A DNA stretch of 64,000 nt from Kingdonia uniflora (lineage: Eukaryota; Streptophyta; Magnoliopsida; Ranunculales; Circaeasteraceae): the NCBI GenBank assembly GCA_014058105.1, contig JACGCM010000679.1, positions 930,001 through 994,000 on the forward strand. Direction: 5' to 3'. The position numbers were made by a program, and so were the translations under genes. Positions 35,701 through 47,058 of this stretch are shown here, piece after piece (the stretch's first letter is position 1; every line of letters begins with the position of its first letter). The notes under the pieces are model-generated. The model did not search any database, was not told where the DNA came from, and saw only the letters and a program-made list of their open reading frames with translations.

Positions 35701-36868
35701 CAAACTCCTGCTTCCTCAAGGAGCCTATGAATTATATTCTTTGCGCGGCGAACCATCGTAGTTGCATGAAAGTACTTGGTGTTTCTATCTCCACAGCTCA
35801 GCCATAGTGCTCGAGATTTTTGTGCCCAAAGCATTTCCTGGTCATACAAAATCGCTTCCATTTGCAATGCCGTTCTCTCCCTAGTCGCCTGGAGACCGGG
35901 ATCGTTCGAGTACCGGGCTAGCATCTGGTCAACCTGAGTAAGCTCTCGTTGAAGGTTGTTGAGTTGAATGTGTATATCCCCAACAACGTTCTTGTTCCAT
36001 GCTTTTGAATCCCATTTGACTTGTTCAAGACGTCTCATTAAGCAGTAAGATTTGGTTCCTCTACATTCCATCCTCCAGCTGTCGTCACAACCGGTTTGTA
36101 GTCTTGCCTATTAAGCCAAAATGCTTCCATTCTGAAAGGCTGGAAGCCCGATTGGCGTGGAGAGGTAGGTTGCAGAATAATCGGGCAATGGTCTGAACCA
36201 ATGAAGGAATGATGTTGGACAAAAGCTTAAGGAAACTTAAGATACCAGTCAGGTGTGGTGAAAGCCCTGTCTAATCGCTCAAAGACTGCCACCAGACCTT
36301 TCCGTTTATTGGTCCAAGTAAATGGGGGGCCATGAAATGGGATATCAACAAGCCCGCACTGGTTAATGCACTCGGCAAATTGCTGGGTCTGCGATGTTGA
36401 CAGTGGGATGCCTCCTCTTTTATCCGATGGATGCAGCATATCATTGAAGTCTCCCATAACGACCCAAGGATCACTCACCTCCTCAGAAATAGCCATAAGT
36501 TGCTGCCATACTTCCTTCTTTGTTTGTGGGTGCGGTGAACCATAGACTCCTGTAAATAAATAATTGTAGTCTTGAGCAATATAAAGCAAAGAGGCATGGA
36601 TGATTCGATTTGAGGTATACAAAATCAAAACTTTAACATTATCTTTATTCCATATCAAACAGAGACCTCATGCATAACCTACAGGTTCAACAAGAACGTA
36701 TTCATACTGGTCCAAATGACCTAGTATCTGCATCATCCTCGCTTTTCCAATTCTAAGTTCCATCAACAAGATCACATCTGGTAAATATAGTCCATTAAGA
36801 TGTTTTAGTTGCCCCATAATGCTTTTCCTCCCTGCCCCCCTAACATTCCATACAAGGGTGTTACTCAT
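32742..36868 (-). pseudogene. LINE ORF2: endonuclease, reverse transcriptase, RNase H
   Basis: ORF2 starts at 36868 with MSNTLVWNVRGAG. The endonuclease shows LMELR, VVMGDFND and, after a frame change, GSDHCPI. Next come the DRNTKYFHA linker and KAPGPDGLPGLFF. The RT shows FRPISLYNTVYKI, LRQGDPLSPYLF and the active site MFADDYLIF (near 34795). KYLGAPL, the zf-RVT block ending CDHCQRTEESHDHLFSGC, and the RNase H with GGVLRNAQG and HREGNEAADYM follow. The first RNase H aspartate region reads KLNFNASL, so Asp seems lost. Stops interrupt endonuclease, RT and RNase H, for example after VGYA, FFRIF and FVHKR. It would copy its own RNA at a nicked chromosomal target; this copy cannot. Confidence 0.9.
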
Positions 36869-39442
36869 CAGAATCAGATGTGTTAGGGTGATTGCTGGTC
36901 ATGCAATCAAAAGCCATACTACACTTCTTTTTAACCTTGTTGGCGCGTCGTTCACTGCCACTGGAGGAGTGTTTCTCTTTCTTTCGCTTGCCCGGTCCCG
37001 TACTGCTTCCACCCAAATCCCCAATGCGAACTGATCCTCCAGAGATCCATGTTGTAGAATCCGAGCTAGTGCTATCCCTAGGATCAACCACAACAATGGC
37101 CTGGGAGTGTTGTTCATGTAAGTCAGTCGAAGTGGTGTTCATTGTTGGAGACGTTATCTGAAGCCGTATTGTTCGTTCATCAAAAGGGGTGTGATCTTGC
37201 TCATGTGCTGACTGAAAAGCAAATGAAGCACATCGTGGGTCTCATTCAATTGCAACAAGAGCACTGACATTGGTCGAGGGTAAAAGAATGTCATGTGCCA
37301 TAGGTTCTATCAGTGTTGAAAGTATACTATAAATCATGGTATATGGTGGGGTGTCCCCTTTGCTGTCAACATTACCAGACTGCTGAGGCGCAGTGAATCT
37401 GTCAGGTGTACTAGCATATGTGCTTTCATACTGTGACGAATCACCATCCGAGATCAACACCGTGATAGGTGAAACTGGGAGAGATTCATAACTTTTCAAA
37501 TTCACAGCTGTTTGTGGGTACCTCTCCATAGGCTGTTCAACAAACCTTGTAACCCCAGCCGGTGTTCTACCTCTTCCTCAACCACCTCTTCCAAACAGTC
37601 GGCCTCTCCGACCCTCGGTGCGGATGCGAGCACCTCTAGCTCCTGTACCCAATAGTCCAGCCCCATCTTCATTCTCTGTTTGTGTTGTCGGAGTCACGCC
37701 CGCGCTTCCATGACGCCCCATTCTTCCGAGTAGGCTCTGACCTCTCTGAATTCCTTGGCCCCGAGTACCTCGCCTTGTTTTATCCACTACATCCTCCATT
37801 ACTATCTCAGATTCAGATGTGATATCAGTGAACTCCGCTCTTTGTTGTTCAACAGTTTCAGTAACAGCTTGTTCTTCTACCATTTATACCTCTTGTTCCA
37901 CCAGAATTTGTGTTCTCGTCTCGTCCATGTTGTCATGTAGGTTGCCTTGCTGTATGCTACTATGTTGTCTCATGTTTTCAGTCTGCACTTCCTGAGTCAT
38001 ATCCACATTTGTGTGACGTGTTGTTGATGTCTCCTCTCGCTTCAGCGACCATCCGGCCACGCCAAAATTATGGTATTTGCCATCCCCCCTCATCAACTTC
38101 CCTTACCGTTGCTTTTCCTTTGTTCTTGCTGTTATTGTTACGTCATCTGTTGTCACCATGTGTTTGGTTTGAATTACGCTGAGTGCGGCCGTCATCATTT
38201 GGTTCTTCTATAACAATCCCAGTGTTACGTCGTCCTTGTTGTGTCGTCCGGGTTGGTCCACTACTATAATCAACACGTCCAAAGCCGGGTAGTGAAGTCC
38301 TAGAGGCATCCTGTCCATAAGCCGAGTAAGTTCCACCTTGTCTCCGTCGTTGTAAAGGCGGGAGCACCGACGGTATCTCTCGGATAATACGTTCCTCTAA
38401 ATTGGATGCTTCAAATGCTGGGAGCAGGGTGATGAGACATTTTGTCCTCACGTGACCAACCCGCCCACAAAGAACGCAGAGTTTTGAAATGCCTTCCAAT
38501 ATACATCTAACCTAGACCGTGATGTTCAGATAACAGATTTCAATTTCCACTGGCGGGGGGATATTCAAGTCGATTTCCACGCACACCCTAGCAAAACACG
38601 CCTGTAAGATCCATGCTATGTTAGCATCCATTCCTAATGTTCGCTCCAACACACGAGTTATTTGCCACAGAATTTTGGCGTCCCACAGCTCCATTGGCAG
38701 GTTCGGTAGTCTAACCCAAACAATAGCGCGTTCCAGCTTTGCAGCCTGAGGATCAAAGCCTAGATGCCATTGCTTGATAACCAAATATTATCCAAATATG
38801 AACCATGGTCCTTGCAACCAAATAAGATTTAGGTCGTCAAGTGATGCAAACCGAAAAACAAAAAAAATCATTCCCAATGTCAATGACTTGTATAGCTCCT
38901 TGCACCTTCCACAAAAGATTGATCCTCCTGGTAATAAGTTCCAATCCCAACGGTTCGCCCATAAGTTTACCGATAAGACTGAGATTCCACGCCCTTGCAC
39001 TCTAGTGGATAAGTTTTGGCTCGATCAAAATAGTGAGTCGATGTGGCTGCACTGTCGACGATGTTCCAGGTGGTAGAGCTTTAGTGATTGGTGGTTCGTG
39101 ACTGTCGTTGACGTTGCTATGTCGAGTCCAGTTCTCTCCCTCCCCTTGAGGTCGAGTAGCATTAGGTTGAATATCGGCTTGAGTAGGCACCTAAAAACCC
39201 AGAGTTGGCATCCCAACGTTGTGTGCATATTGCGCTGCCATATGCGCTGAGTAGAGTGGTGGGAGTGGTGGAATGTAGGAGAGGTTTTGTGTGTAAATAG
39301 GGAGAGGTTCTTGCTCCGCAAGGTCTGCCCAAGACATCACACTAGTTGTGTAATTATCCGCCCCTAACATAGCATTTCGATAATACATCTGCAATCGCCC
39401 TGAAGCCGGGGGTGAGATCACATTGGTATTTATAGTTGACAT
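36861..39442 (-). pseudogene. LINE ORF1, gag-like with DUF4283 and zinc knuckle
   Basis: RNA-binding ORF1 protein of plant L1 elements. Minus-strand pieces read FFVFRFASLDDLNLIWLQGP, ERAIVWVRLPNLPMELWD and FARVCVEIDL (the DUF4283 region), then LCVLCGRVGHVRTKC, a CX2CX4HX4C knuckle. A low-complexity tail ends in KRKKEKHSSSGSERRANKVK and SDSDE. The last codons overlap ORF2 as ATGAGTAA (36861-36868), a layout suited to termination-reinitiation. The start at 39442 is tentative because stops at 39188, 39002, 38786 and elsewhere break the frame. Confidence 0.75.
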
Positions 39443-40389
39443 CTACATGGGGACAACATTGTGGGGGATCGGTTGAGCCTCTGGGGAGGTAGAAATCCTG
39501 GGAGGCTGATTGTCATTATATGCAGCAAGATGATCTTCTCCCACTTCGTTCGGAGGCTGCGGTGATTTACTCACACGTGGATTACCTAGATCGAGATCAC
39601 TGTGTTGTTTTCTTGTTAGATTAGAGAGAAGACTGTTTTGATGTATGCTCCGAATCTCTCTTGTTGTTTGTCTTAAGTAGTGTTGCATCATAAAGCCTAC
39701 TATTAAAGGTATTTGATGTTGTCACCCTAGAAACACACCATACCTTGCCTTCATCATTCTACTCAATGTGTTGGCTTCTTGAGCCTTGCAATCCCATACT
39801 CTGTACTTCATCGTTCTTCCCCAGGCTTTCAAAAGGTTCTGCATTTCTTCATTCAATAGCCATTGTTGGTCAACACCAACCTTCTCCATTTTCCTTTTCA
39901 AATGAAGCTGAGTTGGGTGAGTATGAGGGAGTGCACCTTGCTGTGTAATGATGTTCTCATGTTTTCCAACTGTCTCTTCTCTCTTAATTGGACTGTAGGC
40001 TTTGAATGTAGAAATGTGAAGGTGGGTGTAATGAGTGCCATGCTTGGTCATCGAAACATCTATGTGCCAACCCTTCTCAAACTGCAGCAAACTAGAGAGT
40101 TGAGAGCGCATCTTCTTGGGGAGAGATGAGACCAATTCATCTCTGTTTGAGCTGCATAACCATTTGAACTTTTAAATCCATAGACATCACTTTCTCTATT
40201 TGTAGAGGGAGAAGAACTTAGAGTAGTGAGTCGTGGAGTGTTGCTTCGTTGCAACTCAGCAAGACTAAGAGAGGGAGATGCCACAAAACAACCAGTTTGT
40301 GGAGAAGAGGAGGGAGAGTTGATGCAGGTCGTAGTTTGCAGGAGATCTCTGTGTCGAGTTTTCCTGAATGACGACCGATCTGGTCGGTG

Positions 40390-40405
40390 GAAGAGAGCCA
40401 AGGTA
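40390..40405. repeat. LINE target-site duplication, right copy
   Basis: GAAGAGAGCCAAGGTA, identical to 32696-32711. It marks the 5' end of the LINE at 40389. Confidence 0.92.
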
Positions 40406-40425
40406 TTAAGAGAGAAAAAGAGGAC

Positions 40426-40432
40426 ATTTATA
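40426..40432 (-). promoter_or_regulatory. TATA-like box separated from its leader by the LINE
   Basis: TATAAAT on the minus strand. Without the LINE it would lie about 20-30 bases upstream of the CT-rich leader-like exon at 32590-32711, a normal TATA-to-start distance. Confidence 0.4.
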
Positions 40433-41197
40433 CAGACAAAAAAAAATGTTTCATAAAAGACTGAAGTGTAGTCAAAAATACTCCCTTTGCCCGTTTGATT
40501 AGAAAAAGTTTAATTTGTAGAAATAAATACCTGGTGATTTAGGGCGTTGTTTGATCAATTGAAGTAGAGATTATTAAGAGAGAGAGAAATTTTAATTGAC
40601 AGAGGTAAAAGGGGTTTAGATGCACATCAGAACCAGATCGGATTACAATTGAAATCAGAATGGAAGTGAACCACCTGTCAGCATCCCTATGCTCTTGTTT
40701 TAAATTCGAAAATTCAGGCCAAAAACGAACCCAACAACAGAGGGATCGAGCTTCAGATTCGGAGTTGGAGCCTTGAAGTGGAGATCTCACTTTGAATTCG
40801 GATTTGAAAAAACGTTGGACGTCATTTTAAAAGTGTCTTACTAACTTTAAAATAAAAAATAACTTCTTGCCATATGTCGTTCGAAAAGGAGTTTCACTTA
40901 CTTTAAAGTATAAAAAACGTGGGCAATTGTTAGAGTAACTAGGCAAGCTCCAACTCTCGATTTGGAGTCTGATATGCTATCAGAACCTTAATTGTTAGAG
41001 ATGCTCTTATCGTTAGACCATCATCTCTCCAACATTGTTTTATGCCCGTGTTTGAAACTTTTGTCAAAAGCTCAAAGTGGGACAAATAGGAGTCCAACAG
41101 TGCCTCAAGATGTTCAAAATTGGGCTTGTCATACAAGCTTTTAAGGCTCGTCTTAAAAGCTGCAAAAGATGTTCAGACTTATGAATCTTTCTTTTAA
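40433..41197. other. No supported gene
   Basis: Intergenic. ORFs at 40539-40790 and 40939-41136 (minus) have no family. GAGATGCTCTTA near 41002 and CATCTCTCCAACATTG near 41027 resemble Tourist-MITE ends, but I could not pair them. Confidence 0.4.
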
Positions 41198-41224
41198 CTA
41201 GTTATAAACTCGTGCTACGCACGA
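41198..41224 (-). mobile_element. 3' terminus of a Helitron
   Basis: On the minus strand the hairpin TCGTGC-GTA-GCACGA (41210-41224) is followed by GTTTATAACTAG, ending at 41198, with T as the next base. A short GC-rich hairpin about 10 bases before a CTAG end, inserted next to T, is the classic Helitron 3' end. The element body must lie to the right (higher coordinates). Its 5' TC end was not located, and no Rep/helicase code is visible, so it is probably non-autonomous. Confidence 0.7.
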
Positions 41225-44200
41225 ATGCGTAAGTTCATAATAGGGAATGATTTAATGCATAAGTGAGAAGAGTATTATTTTTAATTTATGTTCCTTTTAA
41301 ATTTTCAACGAAAAAATAATAAAACAATCAATATGAAACCAAGTCATTTTTATCTATGAAGAGAAGGTGTTAGATTTTACATAATAACAACACTTGTAAA
41401 CATCTTAATTTAGTCTTACTTCAAAGAAGGAATGGCTACATAAGTTCCTCCAAAATAGATAAATCCATATATTCATAGAATGATAACGAAACGACATTTC
41501 AATTTTTACCAATATATTTTATTATATAAGAATTAGAGTTTTTTTCTTGCCAATGTAACACTTCATAAGGAGGATTATAAACCACATAAATACTTGCTTA
41601 CAAATGTATGGCTTCATTCACCATTCATGTATCATGCTAAGAAATATTATGTAGTGACTCACTGGTACAACAACTCCTCATAGATGATCATATTTTATAT
41701 ATAAGAAAATTGCAACACTTTCATAACAACCTTTTCACATATCCCATCAAATAATTTAAAAAACATCATCAAAGTTCTTTCGTTGGTATTTCAGTACTCC
41801 ATTCCAATATTTCAAGGAAATTCTTTCATTGGTATTTCAATACTCTATTTCAATATTCCAAGGAGGGCCTTCACTTCATCTATACCAAGTAATAATCCTT
41901 TCCCTGATAGAGATTTGACTTCTTGAATATTTCCATATATGGTCGAGCGTTGTTTAACATCCAAGGTTCTACTTGAGAAGTCCATTTGAACACAATTCTT
42001 GAATAATCATGTCATACACAATGACACAAATTTCCACTGATTTCTTTCCATACATTTCAATAACCTAGAGTCATCTGATATTAAAGAACATGTAAATTGT
42101 TGTAGCCTTTTTGCTCACTCGTAAGTTGTATTAAGTTCTGTTGCCTTTGAAGGAGAAAACTCTTCAAGTAATGAATTATTGGGAGCATATTGGAAGGTAA
42201 GTCAGACGTGGCACGTGCCAATGGATTGTTTACCACAACCATCCATTGGTTTCTATTTTAGCTTATGCTTCTATTTACTCTGTTGGAGTTGTTCTAGAGT
42301 TCGAGTTTTAGTCAATTTTTTATTTGGATAGACATGAGAGTTATTGTAGGAGTGATCCTAAGAAACCTAGGTTATAAGGAAGAGGGTGGTATAATTTATT
42401 AGTTAGTTGTAAATGAAAGTATTTTGAGTTATCTCAGTAGAAACCCTAGTTTCTTAGATCTAAAAGTAAAATACGTGATTTCTCTTACGAATGAAGCTTC
42501 TACGTTCATAAATTCACGTTAAGTGATACTAGAGTTGCACTAGTATCCGAGGAGTAATAAGTTTCAAGCGCAAATATGTCCCGTGGAAGACCCGCGGTGA
42601 AGAAACTTACAATGGTGCAACAAATCGCGGTCTTAACAGAGAAGTTCAACTAATTTATTGATTTAGTATCTTCTGGTACATTTCGAAACCCCCCCTCAAT
42701 TAACGACAATTTTACCATTAATTTACGACGAATATCCCAAGACCGGTGAAACGGAAAATCCATTTGTACATCTTCCTGTTAATAGTGATGTGAGATCGAA
42801 AACTCTGATGTTTGATATGACGAGCAAGGAGACACCGACCATCTTGGAAGGTCCGGTCAATGACCTACCATCACTGACAACAACTTCGCATGTGAAGACA
42901 ATGCCAAACGACGTCAAATCTTTTGCCGAATCCACGATAAAAAGTACCCTCGTAATTTGTAATATCACAAGGATTTTCCATAAAAGAGATAACGGAGTCC
43001 AGTTGATGTTCTTAGTAAGAAATTTGGCCAAAGTCGGACCACGAATGAAACCCTTGTCGGTATAGACCCGTGGGACAAAGGAGACGTGAATAAGAGAGAA
43101 GGTGTTCAAATGTCATTGGGTAAGTTATCTCTGCAATACTACTCATAACACTCTTCAACTTTGCAATTAATTTACAAAGCTTAGAGTATAGGTTGTTTTC
43201 CCTTAATATTTAGCACTTTTTTAGGTTTACTAATACATCAGGGGCACTAATTTATCTGATATACAGCCAAGGTGAATTGTCACAAGCATTTTGCCGTTGC
43301 GCTACTGTCAAAGGTGTTCTTTATGTGAGTAATGATCTTATATAGTAAGAATTGCTTTTGTGATAATGTTAAAGATTAGAGCTTATTGTTCCGCTAAAAC
43401 TAAATGCACAGAGTTGGGTTTGTCATTTGGTTATTGGGATTTTTTATTTAGCATTAATTTGGAATTTTGTTGTCTTATTCATCCTTAGTTTCAGTCTTAC
43501 ATACAACTAACATGTATCTTTTATGTAGGTCCTTCGAATGCTAGTAGCAGCATTGTTTATTGACAAGGTATGAAAATGATCCCAACTTGGTTTATTGAGA
43601 GACTCCGTTTCATATTATCTTTAACATCCAATTAGGGGAAGAACACACGACTTTCTAAAGAAAAAAAAATTATGATAATTTTATAGTATCCTTATTTGAG
43701 CTTCTTTATGAATCAAATTAAAACTATACCTCAATGTGAAAGTTCTTAGATATTCACTAGATAATTAAAGGAGCTATAATAATTCTTGGTATTGATTGAT
43801 GATATTTAAAAAATGATACTTTTGATTAAGATATACATGTTTACAGGTTTATAAAAGGTCAAGAATTGCGGGGATTTTTGTCAGGATTTTCCCAACTTTT
43901 CTAATGAATAACATGAAGTATCACATTATGAAAATTTATGTACTTGAATAGCATCAATTTTAATTTTTAATTATAACACTATTCATTTTATGCATTATTT
44001 TAATTTTGATTGAGTTTATTTTGAATTTTTTTTATTCACCGAATATTAATTTTACTAACTTTTATACGTATTTGTCTATAATGTAGATTATAATACCTGT
44101 AATTCCCTTGGTAGAGTAAATGAAAGGCAACAAAAACGAAGCGGAAGAACAAACGTAGTGGTTGTGTTGCTATAAATAGAAAGAAGAAGAGCTGTCTTTA

Positions 44201-44481
44201 ACTTATGATGGAAGATGTTGTATAGAAGGGTCTTTGCTATGAGTAACTTGGGTTGGTTTGAAGAATTCCGTTTTCAATATCAATATATTTTGTTGGAAAC
44301 ATCGTGGATTATACTTTTGGTTTAAAACTTTGTATATTAGTAAGATTTCACATAAGTCTTCATTTATGTCATTATGTAACTTACATCTTTATTTTCTTTA
44401 TGTTGTTGATGTTTATGATTTTTTGTTTTTCGATGTTTGAAGTATAGTTGGAATCATGCATAGTATTTAGCTATTGGTATT
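41225..44481. other. Decayed repeat sequence, possible LTR and gag remnants
   Basis: AT-rich. At about 42240-42560 there is LTR-like sequence (TAGAAACCCTAGTTTCTTAG, then AGTGATACTAGAGTTGCACT). It is followed at 42576 by a short frame MSRGRPAVKKLTMVQQIAVL that ends in a stop. The plus and minus ORFs at 42723-43109 overlap and neither is assigned. This could be the 5' part of a worn LTR element, perhaps carried inside the Helitron. Confidence 0.3.
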
Positions 44482-44497
44482 AATGGATGTATTATTA

Positions 44498-45103
44498 CCA
44501 ACTACCTGTAGCTCAACTGGTTAGGTACCTTAGTAGGGATGGCAATTTGACCCCGAACGGGGCGGGTTTGGGGTGTGCTAACTGGGTATGGGATGCATTA
44601 TAAAAATAAATGGGGGAGCGGGGCAGATTTGGTATTGCCTCAAAAAATCTGTACCCACCCCGCCCTGTCCCATTTAAATAGTTTATTGTTATTACCCTTT
44701 ACATAAGTAATTAAAAACCTAAATAAAAGAGTTTTATTAAAAAGATAACTTTAATAGTTAAATGGGGACGGGGATTAGATTTAGTATTGTAATAGCAGGG
44801 CGGTTTTGTGGATCCCCGTTTAACTTAAACCGGTTAGGTGGCGGGGATAGGAGTGAGAAACTTAAGCGGGGAAGGGGATGATATTGGCTCCCCCGCCCCA
44901 AATCTGCCCCATTACCATCCCTAAAGTACCTTGTGCTCTTGTGGTGATGGTGTGTAAAACCATTGGGTCAAGGGTTCGATTTTCACCTCCGTGTGGGCTT
45001 CGAGGTTGGTATGAGCTCGTCGGCCTTGGCCGACTTGCCTAGTTTGTGTGGTTTGCGGGTTATTGCACGAACCCCGGATACCTCTAGCATAAAAAATAAT
45101 ATA
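44498..45103 (+). mobile_element. tRNA-derived SINE, interrupted by a MITE
   Basis: The head has a Pol III A box, TAGCTCAACTGGTTAGG (44509-44525), and a B box, GGGTTCGATTTTC (44972-44984). The tail is A-rich (CATAAAAAATAATAT). Flanking target duplications are AATGGATGTATTATTA (44482-44497) and AATGGATGTGTTATTA (45104-45119), 15 of 16 identical. Without the nested MITE and its duplication the SINE is about 205 bp and the A-to-B box spacing becomes normal, so it was complete before the second insertion. It encodes no protein and would depend on LINE machinery. ORFs at 44963-45178 and 45105-45287 are incidental. Confidence 0.85.
44532..44924. mobile_element. GC-rich hAT-type MITE nested in the SINE
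   Basis: The left end reads (AG)TAGGGATGGCAAT and the right end ATTACCATCCCTAA, with TAGGGATGG inverted. The flanking 8 bases are GGTACCTT (44524-44531) and AGTACCTT (44925-44932), 7 of 8 identical, the 8-bp duplication of hAT elements. The interior is rich in GGGGCGGGTTTGG-type sequence, like the MITE at 3373-3916. Insertion fell just after the SINE A box. Confidence 0.85.
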
Positions 45104-45599
45104 AATGGATGTGTTATTAATATTTACAGGTTTTTATATCGTCAAAATTACAAGGGAAATTTTGTCAAAGTTTTATGAGGATGTTCTATTACTCATTCTA
45201 TGGAATGCCGAATATAGATTGTTTCATCTTCTCAACCTTACAGCTCTTGATATTAGTGACATTGGTTGTAATTTTCTTCGGAAGTGATTTCGATTTATGT
45301 TTCGTCTTTAAATCAAGTCAAGAATAACAAAGAATTATAGTTATCAAAACTAAGGTGGTGTTTGTTTTGCCGCTTACAAAATTTCAGCTGCCAAAAACCA
45401 AATTCAGCAGTTGGTTTGGTGTTCTTTTTGTTGCTGAAAAAAAAATCCTCATTTCTTCAGTACTTTTCAACAAGCAATTGAGACTTTTTTTTTCAGCATT
45501 GCATTTCTCCTCTTTATCTTGAGTTTGCCCTTCTCCATCTCCAGGCCGTAAAGAAACTCTCAAAAAAACTCTTGAAGAAATGTAAAGCAATATTTATCT

Positions 45600-45672
45600 T
45601 TTTTTCTCTCTCTTTCTCTCTCTCTCTTTCTCTGCCATGAATCTTTCATCTCTCTCTCTCTTTCTCTCTCCA
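45600..45672. repeat. CT-rich microsatellite
   Basis: Imperfect (CT)n and (TCTCTTTC)n runs on the plus strand, broken by a short unique segment. Confidence 0.85.
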
Positions 45673-47058
45673 TAATGAATATCTTCCCTCTATCTCTATT
45701 TTTTTACCCTGAATCTTTCTTTCAGCGATTAGGGTTGTGAAACCCAATTAGGGTAATTGAAATTGTGTAATGTCATGAATTTGTTTCTTGCTTCTATATG
45801 ATCTATATGAATTGCTTACTATCAAGTGCCAAGATTCTTTTATGAATTACTTTTGTATGCCCTTCAATGAATTGCTTGCTCGGTATGTTCTTTTATGAAT
45901 TGCTTGTAAACATAGTTACTTGATAGAGTAGAGCATTGTCTTAGGTCAGCCAAGATTCTTCTATTCAGTTTTATCATATTTAATTTCCCATTTTTTAAAA
46001 CAATTGTGTTTCCAGTTTACCAGATTTGATAGCATGAGTTAGAAAGCCCTTCCATAGTGTTGCTACTACAGAACTGGACCTAAAAATATGATGAACGCAA
46101 TCTGATTCTAGAAAGCCCTTCCATAGTACTACTATTAGAGGACTTCCATAGTGCTGCTACTGGTGTACCCCATAAATTCGGATCCTAGAAAGTACTATGG
46201 CTGAATTTTAGGCTCTTATGAATTGTTGTCATTTAATTAAAGGTTGAATTGTAGGCCCTTATAAATTTACATGTACTACTTTTGTATGAATTGTTTGTTT
46301 GTTATCCACATCTACATCATACTTCATTTCATTTAAAGGCTTATGAATTGTAGGCCCTTATGAATTGTAGTTCAAAGGATGTTATTAGTTGTGCTTGGTT
46401 AACATATGAACTGTTATCAGTTATTGCTCTTATTAATTTACTGTTATTGCACTTTTTTTTTATTGATATAGTAATTTAGTTATATGAAAATATCTCACCT
46501 ACTTGGATGCTAGTTTTGATCTAATTGATCCGTGTAATTGTTGTTAACAGATATTTGGATTCTGAAATTTGTGGTTGATTTCGAGCTCTCTCACTCTATC
46601 TCATCTATGCATATTGTGAAGGGATTACCATATATTCTTTGTTGTATAAATTATTTATGGCATAATTTTTATAAAGTTTATTTGTGTGATGTCTTGCCAT
46701 AGACTATTTTTTTGTATAGATTGTGTATAATTTTGATGTATCACATGCGCATTTTTTATGTTATTTTCATTTTGGGATGTTTATTGTATAGATTGTTTGG
46801 TGTATAATTTTGATATGTCAAGTTCTCCAAGTTGTGCTCTATATGTTGCTTCTGCTTTGCAATACTTTATTGTATATATTGTTTGTTGTATAGTTTTGCT
46901 ATGAAAATCCTCAACCCCTAAAAATGCATAAATTTTCAAATTTGTAGCATGGGCCGATATATGGTATTTTAGGAGTTTAGGAATTACTCTTGTTTATTGT
47001 TGTTTTACTTTGAGGTATTGGGTTAGATAAATATATTGTCTTTGATATAGGATAAAAA

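Larger units (their letters stand above)
32712..40389 (-). mobile_element. Full-length L1-type plant LINE, 7.68 kb, inactive
   Basis: Non-LTR retrotransposon bounded by a 16-base perfect target duplication, with a 12-base poly(A) tail (T run at 32714-32726) at its 3' end on the left. Reading 5' to 3' on the minus strand it has an untranslated leader, an ORF1 with a DUF4283-like region and CCHC knuckle, and an ORF2. ORF2 carries endonuclease, reverse transcriptase, zf-RVT and RNase H domains. Several stops and shifts break both ORFs. A further open stretch at 39722-40135 (minus) near the 5' end has no assigned function. The preserved duplication and the 5' end at 40389 show a complete insertion. 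Confidence 0.92.

Noticed and set aside
33487..37161. Plus-strand ORFs opposite the LINE
   Set aside because: They are shadows of the minus-strand LINE reading frames.
41002..41185. Second Tourist-type MITE
   Set aside because: End-like motifs are present, but left and right ends could not be paired with a target duplication.
42576..43109. Intact retroelement gag gene
   Set aside because: The short MSRGRP frame ends after 26 codons, and the following open frames lack gag motifs, so only a remnant can be suggested.
44509..44984. Functional tRNA gene
   Set aside because: A and B boxes are present, but there is no cloverleaf acceptor stem, and the unit has an A-rich tail and long target duplications, so it is a SINE.
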